Numbered from the stretch's first letter, positions 37,735-46,778 are shown. The stretch is DNA of 64,000 nucleotides from Planktothrix rubescens CCAP 1459/22 (GCA_904830895.1 LR882958.1:434001-498000), one strand, 5' to 3'. The notes: generated by a model not told the origin, from the sequence alone. Made by a program: numbers and translations.

Positions 37735-37776
37735 AATTCGTTCTCTGTTTTGTTAATTAATATATTCAGTGATTCC

Positions 37777-38181
37777 ATGACCTTTTCATTTCCACAGAAG
37801 TTCACCAAAACCTGGCACATTAGTATTGTATTACTATTTGTGACCGGATTAGTCGGTTGTCAGAGTATTTCACATTCTGAAAGTTGGATTAATTTTAATA
37901 CAGCTAAAATTGAACTGCTACAACAAAAACACAAAATAGGTGCTAAAGTTTATCTCAGAGGTAAAGTCAAAAGTCATGCACCCTTTTTAGGGGCAGGCGC
38001 TTATCAACTCCAAGATGATACAGGTTCAATTTGGGTATTTACCACTCAACCTTTACCACCCCTCGGACAAGACCTATTAATTCAGGGGAAAGTAGAATAT
38101 AAAAGTATTTTAATTAAGGAGATGAAAGGAAAAGATATTGGAGATGTTTATCTCAAAGAAATTAACCGTGAATCAACGTAG
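37777..38181 (+). CDS. OB-fold lipoprotein (hypothetical)
   Basis: 134 residues. A signal peptide ends in the lipobox VGC (LVTGLVGCQS), so it is lipid-anchored. The mature part looks like a small OB-fold (GAKVYLRGKVKSHAPFLGAGAYQLQDDTGSIWVF), as in nucleic-acid- or ligand-binding domains. Start at the ATG 37777. No function is recognised. Confidence 0.65.
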   Translation: MTFSFPQKFTKTWHISIVLLFVTGLVGCQSISHSESWINFNTAKIELLQQKHKIGAKVYLRGKVKSHAPFLGAGAYQLQDDTGSIWVFTTQPLPPLGQDLLIQGKVEYKSILIKEMKGKDIGDVYLKEINREST

Positions 38182-38203
38182 AGACGTGCCACGGCGCGTC
38201 TCT
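38178..38203. repeat. GTAGAGACGTGCCACGGC-type palindromic repeat
   Basis: GTAGAGACGTGCCACGGCGC followed by GTCTCT can pair as a near-perfect hairpin with a CTTTCTCT tail. It overlaps the stop of the lipoprotein gene. Related to the copy at 25330-25350. Confidence 0.65.
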
Positions 38204-38244
38204 CTTTCTCTTTCTCTAATCTATAATCAGTCAAAATAATAATT

Positions 38245-38667
38245 ATGATTCAAGTTGCTATAGCGATTCTTTATCGAGATGGAAAGTTTTTATTGCAGTT
38301 ACGAGATAATATCCCTAATATTGTTCATCCTGGGGTTTGGGGATTATTTGGGGGACATTTAGAACCCGAAGAAACCCCAGAAAATGCCTTTAAACGAGAA
38401 TTACTCGAAGAAATTGGTTATAATGTTCCTGCGTTTTTACCCTTCAATTCCTATCCAGATTCTCTGGTTAATCGGATTGTTTTTTATGCTCCTTTAACGG
38501 TTGATTTGAGTCAATTAGTCTTACATGAAGGCTGGGATATGGGATTATTAACCCCAGAGGATATTCAAGCCGGAGAATGTTATTCTGAAAAGGCAGGAAT
38601 GGTTAGATTAATAGGGACTCTGCATAGAAAGATTTTATTAGATTTCATGGCTCAAAAGTTAGTTTAA
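38245..38667 (+). CDS. NUDIX hydrolase
   Basis: 140 residues. The Nudix box reads GGHLEPEETPENAFKRELLE then EIGY, matching G-x5-E-x7-REL-x-EE-x-G. It hydrolyses a nucleoside diphosphate linked to another moiety; the substrate is not predictable. Tail-to-tail overlap of 4 bases with the M23 peptidase gene. Confidence 0.9.
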   Translation: MIQVAIAILYRDGKFLLQLRDNIPNIVHPGVWGLFGGHLEPEETPENAFKRELLEEIGYNVPAFLPFNSYPDSLVNRIVFYAPLTVDLSQLVLHEGWDMGLLTPEDIQAGECYSEKAGMVRLIGTLHRKILLDFMAQKLV

Positions 38668-39386
38668 GCCACAATGGGAACACTATTATCATCGGGTAAA
38701 ATAGAACGGGGATCAACTTTTTCACCATCGGGGTTATGAACTTCAAAGTGTAGATGAATAGAATATCCTCCCCCATCAATTTCTAACCCTTCATACCCAA
38801 AACCCGAACCGCCCCGCACCCCGATAAATTGACCTTTGGTAATGGTTTGACCCACTTCAACCCGAATAGATTGTAAATGAAAATAAACGTGCTCCCAACC
38901 ATTAGAACGTTTAATATAAATCGCCCGACCTTCTGCACCACTGGGATCATTTTTAATATAATCAACCACTCCATCACTCGCCGCATAACATTCATCGGGA
39001 GTATATCCCCCAATATCAACACCTGCATGAAGTCTACCTCTAGCATAACCAAATTCAGTTACGGAACCCATACTGGTTCCGGTCATTGGCCATATCCATT
39101 CTGAATTAGAAACCGCAAAGGAAGCCGAAGAAACTGAATGGGATACGGTTAATTCTTCATCGGTTTCTAATAGTTTAACTTGATGAGCCGGAACGAACCA
39201 AGTTGTCATATTTTTGGGTTTGGGAGATAGAAAATTAACCCGTAAATGGTTATCTTCTGCCTCAGAATAACTTTCTATTTCAAATATTGTATCACGATAA
39301 GCGGATATTTTTTCATTATAAGCAACAGCTTCGGCTACAACCGGATGGAGCTTAAAAATCGTATGTTCTAAAACTTGTAATTTCAT
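38664..39386 (-). CDS. M23-family (LytM/VanX-type) metallopeptidase
   Basis: 240 residues. Zinc motifs: GRLHAGVDIGG (HxxxD) and SIHLHFEVH (HxH) at about residues 119 and 211. The domain cuts peptidoglycan cross-bridges. No signal peptide is visible and the N-terminal ~90 residues are unlike secreted members, so it may act in the cytoplasm or be exported differently. Followed by nnr in the same direction after 14 bases. Confidence 0.85.
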   Translation of the reverse strand: MKLQVLEHTIFKLHPVVAEAVAYNEKISAYRDTIFEIESYSEAEDNHLRVNFLSPKPKNMTTWFVPAHQVKLLETDEELTVSHSVSSASFAVSNSEWIWPMTGTSMGSVTEFGYARGRLHAGVDIGGYTPDECYAASDGVVDYIKNDPSGAEGRAIYIKRSNGWEHVYFHLQSIRVEVGQTITKGQFIGVRGGSGFGYEGLEIDGGGYSIHLHFEVHNPDGEKVDPRSILPDDNSVPIVA

Positions 39387-39400
39387 GGTTATCTCCTGAT

Positions 39401-40972
39401 TTAATTTATGGTTTTTAGGAACTGTGTTAAAGCTGGAATTAAATATTGAGTTAATGTATAGGCATCAACCCCTAATTCCGTGCGTTCTGTTGCGGCTAAA
39501 ATCCCGGCTTGGGAATGCCACCAAACCGCCGTATTAACTATTAATTCTACAGGTTTTTCCGCTAAAATAATAGGGGGTAAAAGCCCTCCTAATAATCCCG
39601 TTAAAACATCCCCGCTTCCCCCACGACCTAAAGCTGGGGTACTATCAGGATTAATCCAAACTTGATTCGGAGTAGCTACACAGGTTCTAGCCCCTTTTAA
39701 AACAATAATAGCACCCGTTAATTCGGCGGCTTGTTTGGCTAATATTATTTGATTTTTTTCTAATGCTATCAATTCGGGAAATAGCCGTTTAAATTCTCCA
39801 AAATGGGGTGTTATAATAGTCGGAAATTTACGAGAAGATAGGGCGAGAACTGGATTCAATTTAGCCAAAATATTTAAAGCATCCGCATCTAAAATAATTG
39901 CACAATTTGCTGTTAATATTCTTTCCACAATAGCTTGAGCTTCGGTTGTTAATCCAGGGCCACAAACAATAGTTTGATAGCGGTTTAAATCTATATCTTC
40001 TGGAAGTTCAAGAATAGCTCCATTTTCCGTTTCAGGACAGCCAATAATTAGGGATTCTGGTAGTTGCAAACTTAACCAGGGTTTAATCGAATTGGGTACA
40101 GCAATAGAAAGCATTCCCACACCGCTTGCTCTGGCTCCTAATCCAGCTAAAATGGCGGCTCCTGTATATTGTTTGGAACCTGCTATAATTAATAAATGAC
40201 CGTTTTTATATTTATGACAATTCACGGGACGGGGCAAAGGTAAACTATTAATTGCCGTGTCCTGAGTGATGCGATTTAGGATAGGATATTCCCCGATGAT
40301 AGCATTAATATCCGCCCTAGGAATATCAAGATCAATCAGTTCTGCTCTGCCAATATAATCTAATCCGGTATCTTGTAAAAATGCTTGTTTCCATAGTCCC
40401 AAACAGAGGGTAATATTTGCTCTAATTGCTGTTCCTAATATTTCCCCTGTATCCGTATGAATTCCCGATGGTAAATCAATGCTAATGACAAATTTATTCA
40501 AATTATTAATTATATTGATAGCATTGGCAATTTCTCCGGTAATTTCTCGCTCTAAACCAAATCCAAATAACCCATCAATCAGAATATCACAGTCATATAA
40601 TTCTTTAATGTTAGAACTAAAATTAATTCCCAAACTAATAGCATATTTGGCATGGGATTCCGTTAATTCTTTAGGCTTTGAAATTGGACTATAAATTACA
40701 ATATTATAACCCAAAAAATAGAGTTCCCTCGCTACCACTAATCCATCACCACCATTATGTCCTGGCCCTACTAATATTCCGATTTTATCAGCCGAAGTGA
40801 TTGATTTTTCTGAGAATAGAGTCTGTAACTTGTGAGTAATTTTTCCGGCAACTTTTTCCATTAAAGCCGCCACAGGTATCCCGGCAGAAAAGATACGTTC
40901 TTCGATATTTCGCATCTGTTCTGCCGTAACAACAATTTGTTGAATTTTTTTGGATCTAATCTTAGCATTCAT
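39401..40972 (-). CDS. nnr: Bifunctional NAD(P)H-hydrate epimerase / ADP-dependent dehydratase
   Basis: 523 residues with two domains. The N-terminal epimerase (YjeF_N, about 15-225, PGHNGGDGLVVARELY) and the C-terminal kinase-like dehydratase (about 245-515, NVITPHFGE-like TPHFGEFKRLFP and GRGGSGDVLTGLLGGL) repair hydrated NAD(P)H. The fused form is common in bacteria. Upstream of the M23 gene and 88 bases from tRNA-Thr on the same strand. Confidence 0.93.
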   Translation of the reverse strand: MNAKIRSKKIQQIVVTAEQMRNIEERIFSAGIPVAALMEKVAGKITHKLQTLFSEKSITSADKIGILVGPGHNGGDGLVVARELYFLGYNIVIYSPISKPKELTESHAKYAISLGINFSSNIKELYDCDILIDGLFGFGLEREITGEIANAINIINNLNKFVISIDLPSGIHTDTGEILGTAIRANITLCLGLWKQAFLQDTGLDYIGRAELIDLDIPRADINAIIGEYPILNRITQDTAINSLPLPRPVNCHKYKNGHLLIIAGSKQYTGAAILAGLGARASGVGMLSIAVPNSIKPWLSLQLPESLIIGCPETENGAILELPEDIDLNRYQTIVCGPGLTTEAQAIVERILTANCAIILDADALNILAKLNPVLALSSRKFPTIITPHFGEFKRLFPELIALEKNQIILAKQAAELTGAIIVLKGARTCVATPNQVWINPDSTPALGRGGSGDVLTGLLGGLLPPIILAEKPVELIVNTAVWWHSQAGILAATERTELGVDAYTLTQYLIPALTQFLKTIN

Positions 40973-41060
40973 ACCGTTTCTTCTAGGTTCTCAGCGCTAG
41001 AGTAATGGGCTGTAATCATCCTTGAGCAAGGAAAAAGAAAAAATTTTCACAGATCTTGAA

Positions 41061-41132
41061 AGCTGGTGACAAGATTTGAACTTGCGACCGGCTGATTACA
41101 AATCAGCTGCTCTACCACTGAGCTACACCAGC
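41061..41132 (-). tRNA. tRNA-Thr (TGT)
   Basis: On the minus strand: acceptor GCTGGTG/CACCAGC, anticodon stem GCTGA/TCAGC with loop TTTGTAA (anticodon TGT), and a T arm with GTTCAAAT. CCA is not encoded. Between nnr and cytM. Confidence 0.97.
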
Positions 41133-41194
41133 AACGTTTCCGATTATAGCAAAAGTTACTAATTTTGATCAAGACTTTTTGAGATTTTTTTGGG

Positions 41195-41575
41195 CTATAG
41201 AGTTTCCAAATAATTCAACAGGTCGGCCATTTCCTGGGGATTGGGTTGAAATTTTGGCATGGGTGGGGTATTACCACCGGTGACTTGCTGAATAATGCCT
41301 ACTTCTGATTTCCGTTGGGAAACATCCTGAAGACTTGGCCCTACTTGACTATCGGTTTGCCAAGCGTGACACCCGGCACAGTTATAAAGAAAAATTGCCT
41401 GTCCTCGGACAAAATCCCCTTTGATGGATAGCACATTCTCCACATAGGGATCAGAAACCTGTAACTTAGGAAGGACAAAAATCCAACCCAGGATCAAAAC
41501 CATCAAGGCCAGGGTAGTGATGGAGGCTCGTTTGATCAGGACATCAATTTCTGTAATTGCAAGCTGGTTATCCAA
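41195..41575 (-). CDS. cytM: Cytochrome c of CytM type
   Basis: 126 residues, one c-type heme site CAGCH (66-70) with axial His70 and likely Met in TPPMPKF (~105). A hydrophobic segment (15-36) anchors it to the membrane. The start MDNQLAITEID and the sequence LQVSDPYV match cyanobacterial CytM. CytM is a low-potential cytochrome that influences respiratory and photosynthetic electron flow under stress. Divergent from petG. Confidence 0.87.
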   Translation of the reverse strand: MDNQLAITEIDVLIKRASITTLALMVLILGWIFVLPKLQVSDPYVENVLSIKGDFVRGQAIFLYNCAGCHAWQTDSQVGPSLQDVSQRKSEVGIIQQVTGGNTPPMPKFQPNPQEMADLLNYLETL

Positions 41576-41735
41576 GGTGTTTCTAATAATTTGAGACTGA
41601 TCTACAAGAATCTTTACATTCTACCTAGTTTATAGCGTTGTCTGGTTAAGAGCAAGAGCGCTCAACAGTGAAGCGTCAACGGTTCAGGGTATGATTAGAG
41701 ATTAATTGCTCAAATTAACACCAAGGAGTTATCTA

Positions 41736-41852
41736 GTGGTAGAACCATTATTATCGGGAATTGTTCTGGGTTTAATTGTCGTTACCCTATCCGGGTTATT
41801 TGTTGCGGCGTACCAACAATATCGTCGGGGAAACCAACTTAATATCGACTAA
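41736..41852 (+). CDS. petG: Cytochrome b6-f complex subunit 5 (PetG)
   Basis: 38 residues, [19 protein letters not shown] plus a short polar tail, matching PetG. One transmembrane helix, essential for b6-f assembly. The start is GTG at 41736 with AAGGAG at 41723-41728; TAA at 41850-41852. Divergent from cytM, a possible -10 TATGAT lies near 41688. Too short for routine ORF listings, but its identity is clear. Confidence 0.95.
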   Translation: MVEPLLSGIVLGLIVVTLSGLFVAAYQQYRRGNQLNID

Positions 41853-41941
41853 ATATCCAACCGACCCTAGGTTAAGCCCCCCAGGGCTGTTTAATTTGCC
41901 AAAAATTAGGTACGAAAAAGCCAAAAATCAATAATATTTTC

Positions 41942-41980
41942 GGCTATCATTCTTTGAGTCATTGTCGGAGAATGATAGCC
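41942..41980 (+). terminator. Strong hairpin after petG
   Basis: A perfect 12-bp stem GGCTATCATTCT / AGAATGATAGCC with a 15-base loop. It is followed by ATTAATTTT. It lies 90 bases downstream of petG and is the likely end of its transcript. Confidence 0.65.
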
Positions 41981-42006
41981 ATTAATTTTGAGAAGATTAA
42001 GAACTA

Positions 42007-43155
42007 TAGCAATCCTAAATGATTTTCTATATATAAGTATACTGATGAATTTTGGGAAAATCAAATTTATGTTCCTTAGTAAAAAACTCGAACAAAAATT
42101 TGATAATCTTAAACGACCTGCATAAATACCAATACTTCCTCAAAAAGTTTTTCGCTTGTAACCAAATATCTTCAACCGGATTTTGTTGCGGAGCATTAGG
42201 AGCAAATAAAATACAAGTAATTAAAAAATCATCAGGTTCTTTATCACCATTTATTTCTGATAAAAATTCTCTAAATTCTCCAAATCTATGATAGCTCGCT
42301 CCATCCCAAATTAAGATAATTCTCTTGTTTTTATATTGGTTTTGTAAGTATTTTATAAATTCAATTGTTGATTTTCCATCCCCAGATGGGTAACTTTTAA
42401 CATGGAATCTTTTGCTTTGATAATTCAGTGCTCCAAAATAAGTTTGTCGCTCTTTTTCATTGGTAATTGGAACTTCAATTCTTAGATTTGATTGACCCCA
42501 AACGTAGCCATTAACATCTCCATGAAGTAGATGACATTCATCTAAAAAAAATACTATTACTTCCCCCGATTCTATGCCAGCCTTTTGTTTTGATAACATC
42601 TCATTAATTTCTTCTCTCTTTTTTTTTACTTGCTCTTCGTTAAATTTTGGATTCACCTTTTGAGACTTCTTCCAACTAATATTTGCCTGGTCAAAAAGTT
42701 TATAGTAGCTTTGTTTCGATTTATATATTACCCCAAATTCTTGATCCACATAAGTAACTAATTCATCTAAATCCCAATACTTTTTATTCTTTAACCACTC
42801 AATTACTTCTGTTTTTTCTTGAATACTTAAATACCCTTTTGAGCCTTTATATCCTAGTTTTAATCCAGCGATTCCTTTGACTTTAAAAACTTTTTTCCAA
42901 TGCCCAACAAAAAATTCGCTTACACCTAAAATTTGGCTGATTTCACGGTAAATTTTACCGGTGAGTGCCATCCTGACAGCTATTGCTCGTTTTAGTTCTC
43001 TTGCCGAAAGATTACTCTCAATTAAAATTTCTAATTCAGCTATTTCTTTGTTCCGCTCTTTTTCTGCCTGTTGTAAGTCATTCATAATTTTTATTGTCAT
43101 AATCAAGTAGTGTATATCATTATATCATGCTCTTGATAATGATTTAGGACTGCTA
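42007..43155 (-). mobile_element. IS630-family insertion sequence (intact)
   Basis: Ends carry imperfect inverted repeats: left TAGCAATCCTAAATGATT, right (reversed) TAGCAGTCCTAAATCATT. TA dinucleotides flank both sides (42005-42006 and 43156-43157), as expected for TA target sites of IS630. Extent is given to within a base or two because TATA occurs at both ends. One full-length transposase inside. Next to a relic of an Uma2-like gene (43160 on). Confidence 0.85.
42027..43106 (-). CDS. IS630-family transposase
   Basis: 359 residues. Helix-turn-helix domains in the first ~150 residues are followed by the DDE core: D in FFLDECHLL, D in LIWDGASYH and E in NPVEDIWL. All key residues are present. 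Single continuous frame (some family members need a frameshift). Probably functional. Confidence 0.9.
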   Translation of the reverse strand: MIMTIKIMNDLQQAEKERNKEIAELEILIESNLSARELKRAIAVRMALTGKIYREISQILGVSEFFVGHWKKVFKVKGIAGLKLGYKGSKGYLSIQEKTEVIEWLKNKKYWDLDELVTYVDQEFGVIYKSKQSYYKLFDQANISWKKSQKVNPKFNEEQVKKKREEINEMLSKQKAGIESGEVIVFFLDECHLLHGDVNGYVWGQSNLRIEVPITNEKERQTYFGALNYQSKRFHVKSYPSGDGKSTIEFIKYLQNQYKNKRIILIWDGASYHRFGEFREFLSEINGDKEPDDFLITCILFAPNAPQQNPVEDIWLQAKNFLRKYWYLCRSFKIIKFLFEFFTKEHKFDFPKIHQYTYI

Positions 43156-43273
43156 TATACTTCTAATAATTGCGAAGTAGGGGTAATTCGCTTTACTTAT
43201 TACCGAGGTTTACTAGAAATTATGACACCTTTAAATCCCCATGAAGGTAACAAAAAACTATTAGGCCGTTTGG

Positions 43274-43410
43274 TAAGTACCTAAACAAAATTAATTACAC
43301 ATCCTCCACCCTGTTCCCTCCCCCCCTAGCCCCCCGTGCGCGGGGGGTTTGGGGGGGCTGTTCCGGTGTTCCCTCTCTCAACTAGGTAATTTATTTTGTG
43401 TAACTACTTA
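43274..43410. mobile_element. MITE-like repeat with ~28-bp terminal inverted repeats at a TA target
   Basis: Left end TAAGTACCTAAACAAAATTA and right end (reversed) TAAGTAGTTACACAAAATAA match over about 22 of 28 positions. The flanking bases are TA on both sides; removal leaves one TA and an open reading frame. No open frame inside. The interior carries a copy of the GC-rich repeat CCCCCTAGCCCCCC. Confidence 0.8.
43311..43375. repeat. GC-rich dispersed repeat, copy 1 (CCTAGCCCCCCGTGCGCGGGGGG)
   Basis: A run TTCCCTCCCCCCCTAGCC, then a CCCCCCGTGCGCGGGGGG palindrome and GTTTGGGGGGGC. The same sequence recurs at 49086-49176 and 51124-51199 in other intergenic places. Within the MITE-like repeat. 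Confidence 0.85.
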
Positions 43411-43435
43411 GAAACTCTGACTGAAGAATTAAATA

Positions 43436-44863
43436 ATGATGCAAAATAGTTTGGAGATGGAAAAGATAAAATTATCTATGATTATTCCCTTCTGGAAACA
43501 GGAGGATTTTTTATTAGATATGATTACAAATTTAGAGTATAATTTAGATGTCAGTTATGAATTTATTATTTTAGTAAATTGCAATTTATTTGATTTTGAA
43601 TTAGCTGATATTCTGAACTATTTGAACCTGCAAGGTCATCAAGTTTTATATTTTGAGCCTGCTTTTAATAGTCAAGAAATTTTTAATCAAGCCATTGCAA
43701 AAGCACAGGGTAATTATATTGTTTGGGTACAATATCCGGTTACTTTTTTTCCGAAAGGTTTGGCAGAAGCTATTAATATTTTAGATAATAATTTAGAAGT
43801 AGATGGAGTTAATCAAATTCCAGAATTAAAGAGTTTTCAGGAAAATGGGGAAGGAGTAAAAATTGGATCTATTTTTAGAAAGGCAATTTGGGAAAAGGAA
43901 ATTATATTAAAGGAAGATTATATAGATAATTTTAATTGGGAATTTAAGTTTAAAAATAGTCAAAATAATTTGATTATTCATCAACTTTCTGAAAAAATAT
44001 GTGAGCTTAAATTTAATAATTGTTTAAATCAAGAAATTAAAAAATTGCCTTTAGTTAGTGTTTGTATTCCAGTTTATAATGGAGAAAAATTTATTGCTGA
44101 AGCGATATCTAGTATTTTATCTCAAACCTATTCCGCGATAGAATTAATTATTTCTGATGATAATTCCTCTGATCATACCATCGCGATCACCCAATCTTTT
44201 CAAACCCAAACTTCTATTCCGATTAATATTTTAACTCATCAAAATTTAGGATTAGCAGAAAATAGCAATTTTTGTATTAATCAATCTCAGGGTAAATATA
44301 TTAAATTTGTCTATCAAGATGATATATTAATGCCTAATTGTATCGAAAAAATGGTTAATTTAGCCGAAACAGATCCCGATATTGGATTAGTGTTTTCACC
44401 TAGAGAAATGTTTTTTCTTGAACAAGAAAATATTAATTTAGAATTAATCGCAGTTTATCAACAATTCGCTAATTTACACCAAAGTTGGTCTAATTTAAAA
44501 GCTATTCAATGGGGAAAAGACCTCTTAGCTGATCCCAATTTATGGCAACATCCGATTAATAAAATTGGCGAACCCAGCACCGTGTTATTAAGAAAATCCG
44601 TATTTAAAACTATAGCAGGTTTTGACCCCGAATTAAATCAATTAGTCGATTTAGATTTATGGTGGAGAATATTGGCACAATTTAAAGTCGGTTTTGTCGA
44701 AGAAACTCTATCTTATTTTCGACTCCATACTCAACAAAAAACCTGTCAAAATATGTTAGAAGGTCAAGCAATGGATCTGAATTTTTATGATAAAATCTAT
44801 TCCCATCCCGATTATCAGCTATTTCCCCCCCAATTTCGAGCCTCAAGCGGTATTGATCTATAA
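43436..44863 (+). CDS. Family 2 glycosyltransferase with two GT-A domains
   Basis: 475 residues. An N-terminal half (about 10-190) looks like a degenerate GT2 domain (LSMIIPFWKQEDF...); the C-terminal half (205-455) is a well-preserved GT2 domain: VSVCIPVYNGEKFIAEAI, DDNSSDHT, and YIKFVYQDD (DxD-like). The acceptor is unknown. Start at 43436 is provisional; ATG at 43457 (just after GGAG) is an alternative. The first start overlaps the end of the Uma2 relic. Leads a region of surface genes. Confidence 0.85.
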   Translation: MMQNSLEMEKIKLSMIIPFWKQEDFLLDMITNLEYNLDVSYEFIILVNCNLFDFELADILNYLNLQGHQVLYFEPAFNSQEIFNQAIAKAQGNYIVWVQYPVTFFPKGLAEAINILDNNLEVDGVNQIPELKSFQENGEGVKIGSIFRKAIWEKEIILKEDYIDNFNWEFKFKNSQNNLIIHQLSEKICELKFNNCLNQEIKKLPLVSVCIPVYNGEKFIAEAISSILSQTYSAIELIISDDNSSDHTIAITQSFQTQTSIPINILTHQNLGLAENSNFCINQSQGKYIKFVYQDDILMPNCIEKMVNLAETDPDIGLVFSPREMFFLEQENINLELIAVYQQFANLHQSWSNLKAIQWGKDLLADPNLWQHPINKIGEPSTVLLRKSVFKTIAGFDPELNQLVDLDLWWRILAQFKVGFVEETLSYFRLHTQQKTCQNMLEGQAMDLNFYDKIYSHPDYQLFPPQFRASSGIDL

Positions 44864-44940
44864 TTCTATCCAATGGGGTTTGCCAACCTAACCAAAACCC
44901 TGTAAAGTTTGTTCAGAAATAACTTAGGACAGTTTTAACT

Positions 44941-45735
44941 ATGGCTAATTTTCTCACTCCTAGCACAATTCCCGGTGTATTTGCCCTTTTAGCAAGTCCC
45001 CAAGATGATAATGTTCTTCTATTTTCTGGACAGGTTTCCGCCTATCCAGACGGTGTGCTATTATTGGCAGGAAATGATAATTTACAGAGTTCTAATATCA
45101 ACGATAACTTACTGATTAATGGCAATCAAGGAAATGATACTCTGGTCGCATCCAATGGATTTGATACGCTATTTGGTGGACAAGATAATGATCGGATTTT
45201 TGCCAGTTCTGGTAATGATTTAATCTTCGGAAATTTCGGGGATGATGTCCTAGAAGGAGGATTTAATGCCGATAGTATTTATGGCGGTCAAGGCAATGAT
45301 ACTCTTTATGGTGATGAAGATGGAGATATACTATTTGGTGATTTAGGAAATGATATTGTAGATGGGGATGGTGGGGTTGATACATTAATCGGTGGTTTAG
45401 GAAATGATACCTTTATTTTCGACCCAGGTGAAGCCAGTCTTCGGGTGCGGAATGTAGATGAAATCCGACAATTTGAACCGGGAACCAGTCCGTTTAATGG
45501 AGATAAAATCGCGGTTCCGGTGGGAACTCAAATTGATTCTAATTCATTATTTAGAGATCGGTTTGATTTGTTACCCCAAGAAAATGATCTCAATGGCGAT
45601 GGCTTAAATGATATTATTGTGGAATTATTAGACGGAAGAATTTTGGGTGCAGTGATTAATGATGGATTTTTACCTGCTCAGTTAACCTTCGATTTGGATT
45701 TCGTTTTTAGTAACGCTTTCGATTTTAATTTATAA
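44941..45735 (+). CDS. RTX-type calcium-binding repeat protein
   Basis: 264 residues. Residues about 55-155 contain repeated GGxGxDxLx-like nonapeptides (e.g. GGQGNDTLYG, GGLGNDTFIF), which form a calcium-binding beta roll. The C-terminal ~100 residues lack repeats but include an EF-hand-like loop (DLNGDGLNDI). No signal peptide; RTX proteins are usually exported by type I secretion. Small for a toxin, more like an adhesion or S-layer-associated protein (inference). Followed by the HEAT gene after 19 bases. Confidence 0.85.
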   Translation: MANFLTPSTIPGVFALLASPQDDNVLLFSGQVSAYPDGVLLLAGNDNLQSSNINDNLLINGNQGNDTLVASNGFDTLFGGQDNDRIFASSGNDLIFGNFGDDVLEGGFNADSIYGGQGNDTLYGDEDGDILFGDLGNDIVDGDGGVDTLIGGLGNDTFIFDPGEASLRVRNVDEIRQFEPGTSPFNGDKIAVPVGTQIDSNSLFRDRFDLLPQENDLNGDGLNDIIVELLDGRILGAVINDGFLPAQLTFDLDFVFSNAFDFNL

Positions 45736-45754
45736 ACAAAACCCAGGAGCTTTT

Positions 45755-46690
45755 ATGGAAACCAACACCAAATTTAATGGGTTTTATTCTGCAAAATTAG
45801 CATTATTATGTTTATCAATGGTGCTATTGTTTGGGGGAAAAACTCAAACCCAAGCTATGACTACAACGGCGGTGATTGATCAGTTACAAAAATTAACTGA
45901 TACTAACCGACAGAACCGTTTAGAAGCGATCAAAACCTTAAAAACCCTGGGTTCTCCGGCAATTCCGATTTTAGTCGAAGCCCTAACTGATGACCAGGAA
46001 AGCATCCGTCGGGGGGCGGCTTTTGCGTTGGGGGCGATGGCCCAAGATGCGGTGGATGCGGTTCCGGCGTTGTTGGCTACCTTAAAAGATCCAGTGTCGG
46101 CGGTGCGGATGGATGGGGCTGTGGCACTCAAACAAATTACCACAGCCTCCCCAGAAGCCTTGCAGCAAGCGGTTCAGGAGTTGACACCCCGATTAAACCA
46201 TCCTGATACCGCCGTTCGTCAGGGGGCGGCTTTGGGCTTGGGAGTCATCGGTTCCGAGTCCCCAAATACTATCCCGCCGTTAATTGGGGCGTTGAAGGAT
46301 ACCGATGAGGAAGTCCGACTGGCGGCGGCGATCGCCCTTAAACGCATGGGTGCGGTGGCGGTTCCGGCTTTGAAAGAGGCGTTGAATCACCCGGATATGG
46401 GGGTGCGGGCTAGGGCGGCTTTTGCTTTGGGGAATATTCAGGCGTCGGGGATTACGGGTGTAACTCAAGCGCTACAAAATAGCGATCGCCAAATTCGTCA
46501 AACGGCCGCGATGACTTTGGATCAACTCACCTCTAATCAATTGTTGGTTCAACGATCAAATCAGCCTGGGGTCAGTCCTCAAGGAAATCAACCCGGAAAT
46601 CGACCCCTGGGAAATCGACCCCTAGGAAATCGACCCCTAGGAAATCGCCCTGTGCCTCTGGGGAATCAACCCCGGGGGATGGGTTCTTAA
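45755..46690 (+). CDS. HEAT-repeat protein with signal peptide
   Basis: 311 residues. A hydrophobic N-terminal segment (about 13-34, AQAM) resembles a signal peptide. About six HEAT repeats follow (AIPILVEALTDDQESIRRGAAFALG etc.), of the PBS-lyase/EZ type, making a protein-binding superhelix. The tail is low-complexity, with NRPLG repeated in tandem at residues about 280-300. Possibly co-transcribed with the RTX gene. Exported HEAT proteins of this kind are not well described. Confidence 0.82.
   Translation: METNTKFNGFYSAKLALLCLSMVLLFGGKTQTQAMTTTAVIDQLQKLTDTNRQNRLEAIKTLKTLGSPAIPILVEALTDDQESIRRGAAFALGAMAQDAVDAVPALLATLKDPVSAVRMDGAVALKQITTASPEALQQAVQELTPRLNHPDTAVRQGAALGLGVIGSESPNTIPPLIGALKDTDEEVRLAAAIALKRMGAVAVPALKEALNHPDMGVRARAAFALGNIQASGITGVTQALQNSDRQIRQTAAMTLDQLTSNQLLVQRSNQPGVSPQGNQPGNRPLGNRPLGNRPLGNRPVPLGNQPRGMGS
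46596..46650 (+). repeat. 15-bp tandem repeat within the HEAT gene
   Basis: Three to four units of CCCCTGGGAAATCGA (with CTAGG variants) encode repeated GNRPL pentapeptides. In-frame repeat-number change would vary the tail length. Confidence 0.85.
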
Positions 46691-46715
46691 CTTTTTTGAA
46701 ATTCTTAAATCTTGG

Positions 46716-46755
46716 CCCCCCGTAGAGACGTTGAATGCAGCCTCTCTACGGGGGG
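46716..46755. terminator. Palindromic hairpin between the HEAT and TPR genes
   Basis: CCCCCCGTAGAG (46716-46727) pairs perfectly with CTCTACGGGGGG (46744-46755) across 16 bases. Similar in core to the GTAGAGACG repeats at 25330 and 38178. May end the upstream transcript although the T run is absent. Confidence 0.5.
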
Positions 46756-46778
46756 GAGAGGGGTAATCTATAGCATCT

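Larger units (their letters stand above)
43160..43435 (+). pseudogene. Relic of an Uma2-family (DUF820) endonuclease-like gene, split by a MITE
   Basis: A frame on the plus strand reads [37 protein letters not shown], then stops inside the repeat at 43276-43408. Deleting the repeat and one TA restores LLGRLVETLTEELNND followed by AK and a stop (TAG). This is the typical Uma2 text (T-Y-Y-x-G-x-L-E-I-M-T-P and L-x-G-R-L-V-E-x-L-T-E-E-L). The N-terminus is missing; the IS630 element borders the remaining part on the left. The C-terminal catalytic part is also absent. Confidence 0.85.

Noticed and set aside
43436..43456. Reading the Uma2 relic as fused to the glycosyltransferase.
   Set aside because: The relic frame ends at a TAG at 43448-43450 in a different frame; only the overlap of start and relic stop is real.
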